64,000 bases of DNA from Dyella sp. C11 (GTDB taxonomy: Bacteria > Pseudomonadota > Gammaproteobacteria > Xanthomonadales > Rhodanobacteraceae), in contig NZ_QAVX01000002.1 of the NCBI RefSeq assembly GCF_003121485.1, positions 1 to 64,000 on the forward strand, in the 5' to 3' direction. The translations under genes were made by a program, and so were the position numbers. This document shows positions 8,462 through 19,110 of this stretch, one piece after another. The notes under the pieces are model-generated. The model was not told the origin of the DNA and did not search any database. It saw nothing but the letters and a program-made list of their open reading frames with translations. Each line of letters starts with the position of its first letter. Position 1 is the stretch's first letter.

Positions 8462-8953
8462 ATGCAGCACCTGACCATCGTCACCACCGGCGGCACCATC
8501 GACAAGATCTACTTCGACGACAAGTCGGACTACAAGATCGGCTCGCCGCAGATCGGCGACATCCTCAGCCAGCTCGGCGTCGCCTTCCAGTTCGACGTGA
8601 TCCCCATCCTGCGCAAGGACAGCCTGCACATGAACGATGAGGACCGCGCGCTGGTGCGTTCCACCATCGAGGCGCAGCCGCATCGCCACGTGCTGGTGAC
8701 GCACGGCACCGACACCATGGTGGAAACCGCGCGTGAACTGGCCAACATCAAGGGCAAGGTGATCGTGCTTACCGGCGCGCTCAATCCCGCGCGCTTCCAG
8801 GGTTCGGATGCCGTGTTCAACATCGGTTGCGCCGTGGCCGCCGTGCAGACGCTGCCCGATGGCGTGTACATCACCATGAATGGCCGCGTGTGGGACCCGT
8901 CGAAGGTGCGCAAGAACCGCGACGCCAACCGCTTCGAAGAAAGCAACGGCTGA
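8462..8953 (+). CDS. Single-domain asparaginase-like protein
   Basis: A 163-aa protein that looks like the N-terminal domain alone of an L-asparaginase. The two active-site threonine motifs are present, TTGGTID near the start and HGTDTM near residue 80, as is the TGALNP loop. Full asparaginases are about 330 aa and complete the active site with a C-terminal domain, absent here. Short homologues of this size are common in proteobacteria, so this is probably a real family rather than a truncation. Enzyme activity is uncertain. A strong bidirectional terminator follows. Confidence 0.8.
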   Translation: MQHLTIVTTGGTIDKIYFDDKSDYKIGSPQIGDILSQLGVAFQFDVIPILRKDSLHMNDEDRALVRSTIEAQPHRHVLVTHGTDTMVETARELANIKGKVIVLTGALNPARFQGSDAVFNIGCAVAAVQTLPDGVYITMNGRVWDPSKVRKNRDANRFEESNG

Positions 8954-8974
8954 TCTTTCGCCCGGACGAATGAC

Positions 8975-9005
8975 AAAAGGCCCGGTCACCCTGACCGGGC
9001 CTTTT
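8975..9005. terminator. Bidirectional rho-independent terminator
   Basis: A perfect 14-bp stem AAAAGGCCCGGTCA / TGACCGGGCCTTTT with a 3-nt loop. It has T-runs in both directions and sits between the convergent asparaginase-like and S53 protease genes. Confidence 0.92.
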
Positions 9006-9030
9006 GCGTTTTACGCCACGCGGATGGCGC

Positions 9031-11688
9031 TTACTGCACGTTGAGGTTCACGTCGTCGAGCACGAACGAGGTCTGCGCGGACGAATCTTCCGTGCCGGTG
9101 AACTTGATCGTCACCGTCTGGCCGATGTACGCACTCACGTCGTAGGTGGCCAGCGAGTAGCCCGATGCAGCGTTGAGGTTGGAGTACGTCGCCAGCGTCT
9201 TCAACACGGTGCCCGAGCTGTTGAGCACCTGCACGGTGAGCTTGTCGTAGGCGGTGGATTTGGTGGTTTCCGCCGTGTCGATGTGCAGGTAGAACGTGAG
9301 CTTGGCCGAGGTCTTGCCGCTGGGAATGGCCACCTTCTGCGACACTGTGTCGGTGTGCGTGGAACCGTAGCCATCCAGCCACGCGAACCAGGTGCCGCTG
9401 TGTGCCGTCTCACCGCTGCACGTGCTGTTGCTGCACAGCGCGCCCGAGCTGATCGACCATGGGCTGGCCGTGCCGGTCTCGAAGCCCGGATTCACGATCA
9501 GCTGCGTGGGCGTGCTGCCGCCCGACACCGTCACCGACGACGTCTTGCTCGACGTCTTGCCGCTGGCACCGTCGGTCACCGTCTCCGTCACGCTGTACGT
9601 GCCGGCCGCCGCATAGGTGTGGCTCGGGCTGGCCGTGGTCGCGGTGCCACCGTCGCCGAAGGTCCACGAATACGAGGTAATGCTGCCGCCCGAGTCGGTG
9701 GAGCTGTCGGTGAAGTTGGCCGTCAGGCCATTGGTGACGAAACTGAAGTTCGCCGTCGGCGTGCCGCCCGTGGTGCCGCCACCACCGCCGCCCCAGTACT
9801 GCGTCACGTAGCTGTTGAACTTGGCGATGTCGAGCGAGCCCCAGCCGGTGGTGTTGTCGTAGCCGGCCTTCGCCGTGTAGCCGTAACCGTTGTAGCCGTT
9901 GTTGCCCGAGGTGACGTCATGCAGCGGTGAGGCATCGGTCGGGAAATGCGCGTACATGTTCTGCGTCGGCAAACCCAGCGTGTTGTTGTTTGCCGAGAGG
10001 ATGCGCGCCCAGATGCCGACAAAGATCGGTGAAGCCAGGCTCGTGCCGCCGATCTGATAGCTCTGGCCCTGGATGATGATGTTGGCGCCGGTCGATTCGG
10101 CCGCATCGAACGCAAGGTCAGGCACCTGACGCATCGTTGCGGAGGAACCCAGCGCGGTGGTCTGCCAGCTCGGTGCTGCTTCGAACAAGCTCACGCCGCC
10201 ACCGGTGGCCCACAGGCGCTTGTTGTTGTCGCCGCTGTTCGGATCGACGGCCTGCAAGCCTTCGTTCCACACCGTCTCGCCACTCCACGTGGTGCCACTG
10301 GTGCTGAGCGTAGTGCCACCCACCGCCACCACATTCGGCGAACTCGCCGGCTCGCTCACGGAGTAGTGGCTGAGCGTGATCTTCACCGTGCCCGACGAAT
10401 TGGCGACGTAGCCCGGTGCACCTTCCGTCGGATCGCTCGACCACTGGTACACGCCCGCATCACCCGATGCGATGGAGAACGTCTGACCTTGCGCCACGGC
10501 CTGCGCGAAGATCTTGTCGTCCGCCGCCTGCGTACCGGAGCTGTTCGCTGCCGACTCGTCTTCGCCCAGCGAGACGTTAATCACCTTGGCGATGTTGTCG
10601 GTCACTGCGCGGTTGTACGAAGCAGTGATGGCGGCATCAGTCAGGCAGCTGTCGTTCGCGTCGCAGTTCGGCGCGGTGTAGAAGATCAGCGTGTTCACGC
10701 CGCCCGACATACCGGTGATGGTCTGGCTGTCCAGGTTCCATTCGCCGTCGCCGTTGGGATCGTCCGCGTACGCGCTGGTGCCGGTCTTCACCACCTGCGT
10801 GTTCACCGTGCTCATGCCGGCGCCGGTGGTGAAGGTCTTGAGGTCGGTGATGGTCTGGGTCATGTCACCCCAGGTGATGATGCCGACCTTGGTGCTCGAC
10901 GCCGTCGGCGTGCTGCCCACGTCGTAGATTGCCGGGAAATCCTTGGGACTGTGCGAGGTCTGCGCAGCCGCCGCCTGGATGCCCACGCTGTTCGCATTCG
11001 CGTGCGACGGACCCGCGATGTGATGCATGGTGTGCGGCACGTTGAGGTTCTGCAGGCCCAGCACCGAATCCACGATGCCACCGAGCGCCGCCGGCACCTG
11101 CACCGCCGAATCGTTGGCGATGCGCTGCTTGCCGCCGAATGCGAAGGTGCGCATGTTGGTGCGGAAAGCGGTGCTCACCGTGTTCGCGTTGCCGTCCGCC
11201 TCGACCAGCATGTTGTTGGGCGATACATGCACGTTGCTGAAACCGGACTGGCTCAGGTGCGCCATGACTTGCGCCACCTGGGCATCCGTCGGTGCGTAAC
11301 GCGCCTTGAATTGCGCCGGCGTCAGAAACTGATGGAACTGCGCACTGGCCGGGTCGTTCACCGCGTGCAGGAACGCTTCCAGCTCATTCACGTTGCGCAG
11401 GTTGAGGCTCAGCGCCACGTGCACCGGCTTGCTGGCTTCCAGCGGCGACACCGTGGCGGCATCCACCGTCGGCGAGCCATGCATGGCCAGTGTCCACGTG
11501 CCGTTGCCTGTGGCTGCGGTGGTTGCCGCCGTGCCGGGTGCCGACGAGCGGCTCATCGCCGCCTGGGTGCGAACACCCACCCAACCGCTATCGGCCGCAT
11601 GCAGCGACCCTGCCATGGCGAAGGACATCGCCATCGGCAGCAACGCTTTCCGGAACGCCTTTCCCCGCAAATCGATACGAACAGTCAT
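9031..11688 (-). CDS. Secreted S53 (sedolisin/kumamolisin) protease with PKD and C-terminal jelly-roll-like domain
   Basis: An 885-aa secreted serine-carboxyl peptidase: signal peptide ([16 protein letters not shown]), pro-domain (about 75-225), S53 catalytic domain (about 240-630), PKD domain (about 640-725) and a C-terminal beta domain (about 730-885). The catalytic Glu and Asp are in EWNLD (near 316 and 320), the oxyanion Asp in SGDAG (near 410), and the nucleophile in GGTSLASP (Ser near 550). The calcium-site region [16 protein letters not shown] is present. I start at MTVRID because AAGGAG stands 6 nt before it; an upstream ATG would add 20 residues. Such enzymes act at acid pH. It ends at a strong terminator and has a long upstream region. 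Confidence 0.92.
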   Translation of the reverse strand: MTVRIDLRGKAFRKALLPMAMSFAMAGSLHAADSGWVGVRTQAAMSRSSAPGTAATTAATGNGTWTLAMHGSPTVDAATVSPLEASKPVHVALSLNLRNVNELEAFLHAVNDPASAQFHQFLTPAQFKARYAPTDAQVAQVMAHLSQSGFSNVHVSPNNMLVEADGNANTVSTAFRTNMRTFAFGGKQRIANDSAVQVPAALGGIVDSVLGLQNLNVPHTMHHIAGPSHANANSVGIQAAAAQTSHSPKDFPAIYDVGSTPTASSTKVGIITWGDMTQTITDLKTFTTGAGMSTVNTQVVKTGTSAYADDPNGDGEWNLDSQTITGMSGGVNTLIFYTAPNCDANDSCLTDAAITASYNRAVTDNIAKVINVSLGEDESAANSSGTQAADDKIFAQAVAQGQTFSIASGDAGVYQWSSDPTEGAPGYVANSSGTVKITLSHYSVSEPASSPNVVAVGGTTLSTSGTTWSGETVWNEGLQAVDPNSGDNNKRLWATGGGVSLFEAAPSWQTTALGSSATMRQVPDLAFDAAESTGANIIIQGQSYQIGGTSLASPIFVGIWARILSANNNTLGLPTQNMYAHFPTDASPLHDVTSGNNGYNGYGYTAKAGYDNTTGWGSLDIAKFNSYVTQYWGGGGGGTTGGTPTANFSFVTNGLTANFTDSSTDSGGSITSYSWTFGDGGTATTASPSHTYAAAGTYSVTETVTDGASGKTSSKTSSVTVSGGSTPTQLIVNPGFETGTASPWSISSGALCSNSTCSGETAHSGTWFAWLDGYGSTHTDTVSQKVAIPSGKTSAKLTFYLHIDTAETTKSTAYDKLTVQVLNSSGTVLKTLATYSNLNAASGYSLATYDVSAYIGQTVTIKFTGTEDSSAQTSFVLDDVNLNVQ

Positions 11689-11945
11689 TCTTGTCTCCTT
11701 GACGTTTTTTGAGGACGAACCGACCCGATGCGGTGCCTGCGGCACCACATGAACTCACCGCCGCATTCGGCGGCTTCAGGCCTCGTGACTGTGTTGCGAT
11801 CCGATAGGCGCCCGGACTTGCTTTCCCCCTGCCATTCCATGGAACGGCATGCCCACGCGCAGACTCGCTAGACGACGCACACCTGGCGAATGCCGGTGCC
11901 CGCGCCGCCAAAGGACCATCCGTCAACCCTCCCGCTCACGGATTA

Positions 11946-11979
11946 ATTGACGCTAATCAAGAAAATTCGAAGCGTCAAT
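11946..11979. promoter_or_regulatory. 9-bp inverted repeat in the protease promoter region
   Basis: ATTGACGCT (11946-11954) and AGCGTCAAT (11971-11979) are perfect inverted arms with a 16-nt AT-rich spacer, about 260 nt upstream of the protease start. TTGACG in each arm also resembles a -35 box, so this may be a promoter/operator or a dimer-binding site. No cognate regulator is identified. Confidence 0.35.
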
Positions 11980-12481
11980 GAAAACGACTCGGCGTATAAA
12001 ACGCCTCCTCGAGGATAAGTTAATGCGAAATCGAGCCTGAAAACGCCTTTTCTTGCGATGCCTTTCGCGAACCATACAACCCAGAGGACTATGCATTTAT
12101 CGTCCACTATTCAATATGTTGAACGAAGTGGTGACGTCCGTCTCAATATCGAAAATCAGCAGACAGATCGTTATATGGCGCGAGTTATATCGATCTTGGT
12201 TTTAGCGCGTCGCGGCAACGCCGTTTCGCGATGCCCAGAGATAATGCGAAAGATATTGCGCAAAACATCTTGACGAATGTGTACGCCATCCGCACAAAAA
12301 TGAATTGCCGCTAAATTTCGTCGTATTGTCCAGCGGTGGACAACAACCGCCATCCCGCCGAAAAAAAGCCGGCGAGGCTCAAGCGCATCTCGAAGAGGCT
12401 ATGACGCGGGGAAGGAACACGAGTTGCCGAACTGCCAGGAAGGTGGGTGCCCGGCGCAAGCGAGCCCTATGCGTCGGCCAC

Positions 12482-12507
12482 AAAAAAGGCCGCCCTTCGG
12501 CAGCCTT
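12482..12507 (-). terminator. Rho-independent terminator of sufT
   Basis: Read on the minus strand, AAGGCTGCC pairs with GGCGGCCTT (one mismatch pair) around GAAG and is followed by a run of Ts. It lies 52 nt past the sufT stop codon. Confidence 0.75.
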
Positions 12508-12558
12508 CGCTTCATTCCACGTGATGTTCGATCACCAAGGCGGCCGTCGGCTTCGCCT

Positions 12559-13116
12559 TCAAAGCATGCCGGTTTCGAGCTTCGCCGCATCCGACATCAT
12601 CGAGTGGTTCCACGGCGGATCGAACACCAGGTCCACGTCGGCTTCGGCGACGGTCGGGATCAGCTCAAGCTTGGTACGCACGTCATCCACCAGGATGTCG
12701 CCCATCCCGCAGCCAGGCGCGGTCAGGGTCATCTTCACGTAGACCTTGCGCTGGTCCTCGATGAGATGCTCCATGCTCACGTCGTAGACCAGGCCCAGCT
12801 CCACCACGTTGATCGGGATTTCCGGATCGAACACGGTACGCAGCTGCTGCCACACCAGGGCTTCCACATCGGCATCAGTGGCGTCGCTGGCCAGCTCGAT
12901 CGGCGGCGGCGGTTCCTTGCCCAGTGCATCGGCGTCGTTGCCGGCAATGCGGAACAGGTTGCCTTCCACGTAGACGGTGAAGCTGCCGCCCAGCGCCTGC
13001 GTGATGTAGCCGATCTGCCCGGCCGGCAGGCTCACCGTCTCGCCCTGGGGCACCATGACTGCCTGGCAGTCGCGCTCCAGGGTGAAAGGTTCGCTGCTAA
13101 GACTGAAACCGCTCAT
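12559..13116 (-). CDS. sufT: SufT-like iron-sulfur cluster assembly protein
   Basis: A 185-aa protein whose second half is an MIP18/DUF59 domain: FDPEIPINVVELGLVYDV, then LTAPGCGMGD with the conserved cysteine, then the VDLVFDPPW end. An N-terminal beta-rich extension of about 75 residues (QGETVSLPAGQIGYITQALGGSF) is typical of the SufT form, as opposed to plain PaaD-like proteins. SufT helps Fe-S cluster maturation in the cytosol. It is not next to a suf operon here. It is divergent from a small membrane protein and has its own terminator. Confidence 0.88.
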   Translation of the reverse strand: MSGFSLSSEPFTLERDCQAVMVPQGETVSLPAGQIGYITQALGGSFTVYVEGNLFRIAGNDADALGKEPPPPIELASDATDADVEALVWQQLRTVFDPEIPINVVELGLVYDVSMEHLIEDQRKVYVKMTLTAPGCGMGDILVDDVRTKLELIPTVAEADVDLVFDPPWNHSMMSDAAKLETGML

Positions 13117-13353
13117 GCCGATCCTGCTTGAATCTCATCGATGGGCGCGGCGATGCGCCACGCAAGCTGTCTATTATGCCGGTTGACGACCGGCCATGCC
13201 CGTCCAGATCAGGTCGAAAGCGGCCAAACTCAAGGGCGTGCCTGCCCTGCCGGGGCTTAAGGTTCGGGACAGCGGACTCGCCCAGCGCGTTATGATGGTC
13301 ATTTTACGCCCGGGAAGAACCGTGTCCGCAGTCCAGCCTGTCGCTTGCCTCTC

Positions 13354-13791
13354 ATGACCATCCGGGCCGTGCTTTCCCTGCTTTTCGCGTTGGTGAGTGC
13401 CTTGGTGCTGGGCATGGCCGCCGGCGCGGTGTGGATGGTGCCCACGCTTTATTCGCAACATCCGTTGCCCTGGCTGGCATTGCCGCTGGGCTGGTTGCTG
13501 GGCAAGGCCGTCCGCCACTGGATTCGCCCGGCCGGTGGCAACGCCGCCGTGTTGGCCGCGCTGGCCATGTTCATCGCCGCGCTTTACGTGAACATGCTGG
13601 CGGCCGCGGCCCGCATCGCCGGCCTGATGGGCATGGGATTGGTTGATGCCATCAAGACGGCCGGCCTCGGCTTGCTGCTCGAACTTTCGCGGTTGGCCGG
13701 CTCCACCACGGACGACATCTGGTTCGTTGCCGGCATGGGCGTTGCCGCCTTCGTGGCCTTTCGCCACGCGGCGCCAGCCAGGCAGCACTGA
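13354..13791 (+). CDS. Small integral membrane protein, unknown function
   Basis: A 145-aa very hydrophobic protein with about four membrane segments (LLFALVSALVLGMAAGAVWMV, LALPLGWLLGKAV, AAVLAALAMFIAALYV, IWFVAGMGVAAFVAF). I take the ATG at 13354; an in-frame TTG three codons earlier is an alternative. No family recognised. It is convergent with pntB, with a hairpin between them. Confidence 0.65.
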   Translation: MTIRAVLSLLFALVSALVLGMAAGAVWMVPTLYSQHPLPWLALPLGWLLGKAVRHWIRPAGGNAAVLAALAMFIAALYVNMLAAAARIAGLMGMGLVDAIKTAGLGLLLELSRLAGSTTDDIWFVAGMGVAAFVAFRHAAPARQH

Positions 13792-13796
13792 CAGCA

Positions 13797-13822
13797 CGAA
13801 CGGCCTCGATGAAGGCCGTTCG
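13797..13822. terminator. Bidirectional hairpin between convergent genes
   Basis: Perfect 10-bp arms CGAACGGCCT / AGGCCGTTCG around a 6-nt loop, placed between the stops of the small membrane protein gene and pntB. There is no clear T-run on either side. Confidence 0.6.
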
Positions 13823-13827
13823 CCAAC

Positions 13828-15258
13828 TCAGCCGTCCAGCGCCTTCAGCGCCGCGACCAGTTCGCTGGCCGCCGCCTGGCCATCGCCATAAAGCATGCGT
13901 GCGTTGTCCGCATAGAACAGCGCGTTTTCGATGCCGGCGAAACCCGTGCCCTTGCCGCGCTTGACCACGATGACCTGGCGCGCGTCGGCCACATCCAGGA
14001 TGGGCATGCCGTAGATCGGCGACGACGGATCGGTCTTGGCCAGCGGATTCACCACGTCGTTGGCGCCGATGACCAGCGCCACATCGGTCTGCGGAAATTC
14101 CGGATTGATGTCGTCCATGTCGGCAATCAGGTCGTAGGGCACGCCTGCCTCCGCCAGCAAGACATTCATATGGCCGGGCATGCGGCCCGCGACGGGATGG
14201 ATGGCGAATTTCACCTTCACGCCGCGCGCGATCAGCAGCTTGGCGAATTCCCACACCTTGTGCTGCGCCTGGGCCACGGCCATGCCGTAGCCAGGGACGA
14301 TTACCACCCGCTCGGCGTAGGCCATCATCACTGCCGCGTCGCTCGCCTCGATCGGCTTCTGGCTACCGGCAATGGCCTGCCCCGTTCCACCAGCGGCGCC
14401 GAAATTGCCGAACAGCACGTTGCCGATCGAACGGTTCATGGCCTTGGCCATCAGCTGCGTCAGCAGCGTACCGGCGGCGCCCACCACCGTGCCGGCAATA
14501 ATCATCGCCTCGTTCTGCAGCACGAAACCTTCAAACGCCACTGCCAGGCCGGTAAAGGCGTTGTAGAGCGAAATCACCACCGGCATGTCCGCGCCGCCGC
14601 TGGGCAGCGTCATCATCAGGCCGAACAGCAGCGCCAGCACGAAGAACGCCGAGATCACCGGAACGGTGAGCTGTCCGCTGACCATCATGCCGCCCAGCAC
14701 CACGGCCGCGGCCAGCACCAGCATGTTCACCACGCGCTGGCCGGGGAAGACGAAACGCCGATCCAGCCAGCCCTGCAGCTTGGCGAAGGCGATCAGCGAT
14801 CCGGAAAAACTCACCGAACCGATCAGCGCACCCAGCACGGCCAGCGCCAGCCGGGCGATGCCGGGCGAATTCGCGCCATTGGCGGTGAACTGGCCACCAT
14901 CCAGCAAGGTCACGGATGCCCCCGCGTAGCTGAACAGCTCTGCCGCGCCAATGGCGGCAGCCGCACCACCACCCATGCCGTTGTAGAGCGCCACCATCTG
15001 CGGCATGGCCGTCATGGCCACCCGGCGCCCCGACCACCAGGCCGCCGCCACACCAATCAGTACGGCTGCCAGGATCAGCCCCCGGTTGTGCATGTCCGGC
15101 AGGGCAAAGGTGGCAAGCACCGCCACCAGCATGCCCACGCCCGCCCACACGATGCCGCCCCGGGCGGACCGGGGTGAACTCATGCGCTTGAGACCGAGAA
15201 TGAAGAGGAGAGCAGCGAGGAAGTAACAGGCCTTGATCACGTCCGGAAGCAGGCCCAT
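13828..15258 (-). CDS. pntB: NAD(P) transhydrogenase beta subunit
   Basis: A 476-aa inner-membrane protein. The first about 280 residues contain roughly nine membrane helices. The rest is the soluble NADP(H)-binding domain III, with VIVPGYGMAVAQAQ, GRMPGHMNVLLAEA and VALVIGANDVVNP. With PntAA and PntAB it makes the proton-translocating transhydrogenase that moves hydride from NADH to NADP+. Its start codon overlaps the pntAB stop by one base (TAATG), so the two are translationally coupled. Confidence 0.95.
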   Translation of the reverse strand: MGLLPDVIKACYFLAALLFILGLKRMSSPRSARGGIVWAGVGMLVAVLATFALPDMHNRGLILAAVLIGVAAAWWSGRRVAMTAMPQMVALYNGMGGGAAAAIGAAELFSYAGASVTLLDGGQFTANGANSPGIARLALAVLGALIGSVSFSGSLIAFAKLQGWLDRRFVFPGQRVVNMLVLAAAVVLGGMMVSGQLTVPVISAFFVLALLFGLMMTLPSGGADMPVVISLYNAFTGLAVAFEGFVLQNEAMIIAGTVVGAAGTLLTQLMAKAMNRSIGNVLFGNFGAAGGTGQAIAGSQKPIEASDAAVMMAYAERVVIVPGYGMAVAQAQHKVWEFAKLLIARGVKVKFAIHPVAGRMPGHMNVLLAEAGVPYDLIADMDDINPEFPQTDVALVIGANDVVNPLAKTDPSSPIYGMPILDVADARQVIVVKRGKGTGFAGIENALFYADNARMLYGDGQAAASELVAALKALDG

Positions 15259-15563
15259 TACTTGGCCTCCTTGCCGGCGTCGGGCTTGCTGGCCTTGAAC
15301 ATCTCCAGCATGCGTTCGGTCACCACGTAGCCGCCGGCGGCATTGCCCGCACCCAGCAGCACGCCGATGAAACCAATGCCCACCTCGAACGGGGTCTGGG
15401 CGTGCCCTAGCGCTATCATGGCCCCCACCAGCACAATGCCGTGGATGAAGTTGGAGCCGGACATCAGCGGCGTATGGAGAATCACCGGTACCCGGGCGAT
15501 GATCTCGTAACCCGTGAAAGCGGCCAGCATGAAGATATAAAGCGCCAGGAAACCGTCGATCAT
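15258..15563 (-). CDS. pntAB: NAD(P) transhydrogenase alpha subunit, membrane part
   Basis: A 101-aa protein with three membrane helices, including the family block HTPLMSGSNFIHGIVLVGA. It corresponds to the alpha-2 polypeptide of the R. rubrum-type three-subunit enzyme. A much longer open frame runs upstream, but the start MIDGFLALYIF has a strong GGGGAGGGG site immediately before it and fits the family length. It is coupled to pntB, but separated from pntAA by about 1.8 kb of genes on the other strand. Confidence 0.92.
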   Translation of the reverse strand: MIDGFLALYIFMLAAFTGYEIIARVPVILHTPLMSGSNFIHGIVLVGAMIALGHAQTPFEVGIGFIGVLLGAGNAAGGYVVTERMLEMFKASKPDAGKEAK

Positions 15564-15656
15564 GACCCCTCCCCGCCAGAACATCGGTGAAGCCGCACTA
15601 TACGGTTGCGGGTCAACGCGTGCGAGCGTCGGACGTTGATTACAAAGGACGTACCG

Positions 15657-16286
15657 ATGGAGTCTCAGGATGGCCGAGCCGACGAACCGGATGAGGACGG
15701 CATGAACAGTGCTGTCTCCACGCTGGATAGCGAGCTGCTGGCCGAAGACGTTCGGGTAGCCCCGGCTTCCATGAATGCCTTCCTGGCCCAGGTCGAGCGC
15801 CGGGCTTTCCGCATGGCCGAGCTGAACCTGGGCCACCGCGAAGACGCCCTGGATGCCGTCCAGGACGCCATGTTGAGGCTGGTCAAGCATTACAGCGACA
15901 AACCTGCCCAGGAATGGACGCCCCTGTTCTGGGGCATCCTGCGCCGGCGCATCGTGGATCTGCAGCGTCGCCGCAAGGTGCGCTCGATCATGGTGGGCTG
16001 GCTGGGTGGTCGTGACGAAGACGGCGAGGATCTCCCCGCCTGGGAACCGGCCGATACATCGCCGGGACCGCTGGAACGGTTGAACGATGCACAGTCGTAC
16101 GCGGATATGGCAGCGGCCGTGAAACTGCTGCCCCAGCGCCAGCGTGAAGCATTCATGCTGCGCGTGCTGGAAGGCCTGGACGTGGCGGAAACCGCGCAGG
16201 CCATGGGATGTTCGGAAGGGAGTGTGAAAACTCATCTGTCGCGCGCGCTGCAACGTCTGCGCGACCAACTGGAGGAATGGCGATGA
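15657..16286 (+). CDS. ECF-type RNA polymerase sigma factor
   Basis: A 209-aa sigma-70 family protein with region 2 (HREDALDAVQDAMLRLVKHY, LFWGILRRRIVDLQRRR) and a C-terminal region 4 helix-turn-helix (LPQRQREAFMLRVLEGLDVAETAQAMGCSEGSVKTH, split across two helices). AAAGGA stands 6 nt before the chosen ATG; an in-frame start further upstream has none. It begins a three-gene operon with a DUF3619-like and a DUF3106 protein, a set I recall from other proteobacteria. It overlaps the next gene by ATGA. Confidence 0.88.
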   Translation: MESQDGRADEPDEDGMNSAVSTLDSELLAEDVRVAPASMNAFLAQVERRAFRMAELNLGHREDALDAVQDAMLRLVKHYSDKPAQEWTPLFWGILRRRIVDLQRRRKVRSIMVGWLGGRDEDGEDLPAWEPADTSPGPLERLNDAQSYADMAAAVKLLPQRQREAFMLRVLEGLDVAETAQAMGCSEGSVKTHLSRALQRLRDQLEEWR

Positions 16287-16663
16287 ACGCGCCTGTAAAC
16301 CACCTCGAACGTCGTGCCCGCGAGCTTTACCGCGAGTCGGCGCGCCAACTCGACCCGGCCATCGCCGCGCGTCTGCGCGCGGCTCGAAACCAGGCCATCG
16401 CCAATGGCAAGGGATCGTCATTGGCCCATCGACTGCTGGAGCTGCTGCTCCCGGCAGGTGCGTTCGCGGCCATTGCCCTCGTCGCCCTTTTCCTTTCCTC
16501 GCCGGTGCAACGCACGCCCACGGCTGCTCCCACCACGGCCACGCAGGCCGCCGACGTTGAAGAACTGCCGCCGGACGCCGCCGCCGCCGATCCGACGCTG
16601 TACCAGAACATGGACTTCTACGGCTGGCTGGCCAAGAACGGCGACAGCGAGGCGAGCAGGTAA
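16283..16663 (+). CDS. DUF3619-like single-pass membrane protein, possible anti-sigma factor
   Basis: A 126-aa protein: a soluble N-terminal part (residues 1-48) with LDPAIAARLRAARNQAI, one membrane helix (LLPAGAFAAIALVALFLSS, about 53-73), and a short periplasmic tail ending FYGWLAKNGDSEASR. The shape and position fit the DUF3619 family. The start overlaps the sigma factor stop (ATGA), so the pair is translationally coupled, as sigma/anti-sigma pairs often are. Anti-sigma function is inferred from position only. Confidence 0.7.
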   Translation: MNAPVNHLERRARELYRESARQLDPAIAARLRAARNQAIANGKGSSLAHRLLELLLPAGAFAAIALVALFLSSPVQRTPTAAPTTATQAADVEELPPDAAAADPTLYQNMDFYGWLAKNGDSEASR

Positions 16664-16665
16664 CC

Positions 16666-17262
16666 ATGCGTCGATGCCGTGTTTTCGTGTCGCTGCTTTT
16701 GGTCCTCGGACTCAGCGGCATCGCCCACAGCGCCCTGGCCCAGCAAAGTCTCCCGCCGGGTCCGCCGCCGGGAGATTTCCCGCACGGCCCGCCTCCGCCC
16801 GGGGCATTTCCGCCGCCTCCTGGCGCGTTCCCTCCGGGGCCGCCGCCAGGACCGCTGCCGGCCGCGCGTTCGTGGCAAAACCTGTCACCCGATGAGCGCA
16901 GCATGCTTGCGCCGCTGGCGGACAAGTGGAATTCGTTCACGCCCGAACATCAGTCGCGCATGCTTCAGCGAGTGCAGCAGTGGAAAAGCCTGCCGCCGGA
17001 ACAGCGCGCGGAAATCCGCCAGCGCATCGACCAGTGGCAAAAAATGACACCGCAGCAGCGCGAGCAGGCCCGCGAAAACAGCAAGCGCTTCCAGGAACTG
17101 CCGCCTGAGGAACGCGCACAGCTGCACGCCGCGTTTCAGCGCTTCCAGCAGCTGTCACCGGATCAGCGCGACCAATTGATGCGCCAGTGGCATCAGGAAA
17201 TGCGCGACGGACCCGGGATGGGACCGCCCATGGGACCGCCAGGTGGCAAGCCGCGACACTGA
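16666..17262 (+). CDS. DUF3106 exported protein
   Basis: A 198-aa exported protein with a signal peptide (VFVSLLLVLGLSGIAHSALAQ), a Pro/Gly-rich linker (residues 27-65), and then repeated helices of the form 'W..LSPDER', 'W..LPPEQR', 'W..MTPQQR', 'F.ELPPEER', 'F.QLSPDQR', the DUF3106 pattern. It probably works in the periplasm. Function of the family is unknown; its operon with a sigma factor suggests an envelope-stress role. It starts 3 nt after the previous gene and ends at a strong terminator. Confidence 0.85.
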   Translation: MRRCRVFVSLLLVLGLSGIAHSALAQQSLPPGPPPGDFPHGPPPPGAFPPPPGAFPPGPPPGPLPAARSWQNLSPDERSMLAPLADKWNSFTPEHQSRMLQRVQQWKSLPPEQRAEIRQRIDQWQKMTPQQREQARENSKRFQELPPEERAQLHAAFQRFQQLSPDQRDQLMRQWHQEMRDGPGMGPPMGPPGGKPRH

Positions 17263-17267
17263 ACAAG

Positions 17268-17293
17268 AAGCCCCGCTTATGCGGGGCTTTTTT
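17268..17293 (+). terminator. Rho-independent terminator
   Basis: Stem AAGCCCCGC / GCGGGGCTT with loop TTAT followed by a T-run, 6 nt after the DUF3106 stop and ahead of the convergent pntAA gene. Confidence 0.93.
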
Positions 17294-17326
17294 CATTGCG
17301 CGTGCAGCACCAACCGATCAACGCCT

Positions 17327-18998
<1,672 letters not shown>

Positions 18999-19110
18999 AG
19001 GCAGGCAGCGAGTGGGAAGCAAAGGCTGGCACGACGCCCCTCACTTCCCACTCATCTTTGCACGCGCTTCCTTGGGTTAGCATCGCGGTCTTTCCACCCC
19101 GGACTTCCCC

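Larger units (their letters stand above)
11689..12558. other. Intergenic region upstream of the S53 protease
   Basis: About 870 bp with no convincing gene. The middle (11940-12330) is clearly more AT-rich than its surroundings. It holds a 9-bp inverted repeat at 11946-11979, a 7-bp inverted repeat TTGTCCA/TGGACAA at 12326-12343, and the sufT terminator at 12482-12507. A frame at 12058-12273 could encode 71 aa, but it lacks a ribosome binding site and recognisable features. Confidence 0.55.

Noticed and set aside
12058-12273. 71-aa open frame upstream of the protease
   Set aside because: No ribosome binding site, no family resemblance, and it lies in an AT-rich regulatory-looking region.
15564-16940. 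A 560-aa minus-strand protein ending in PntAB
   Set aside because: Only the last 101 residues are a real subunit. The rest is antisense to the sigma factor operon and low in complexity.
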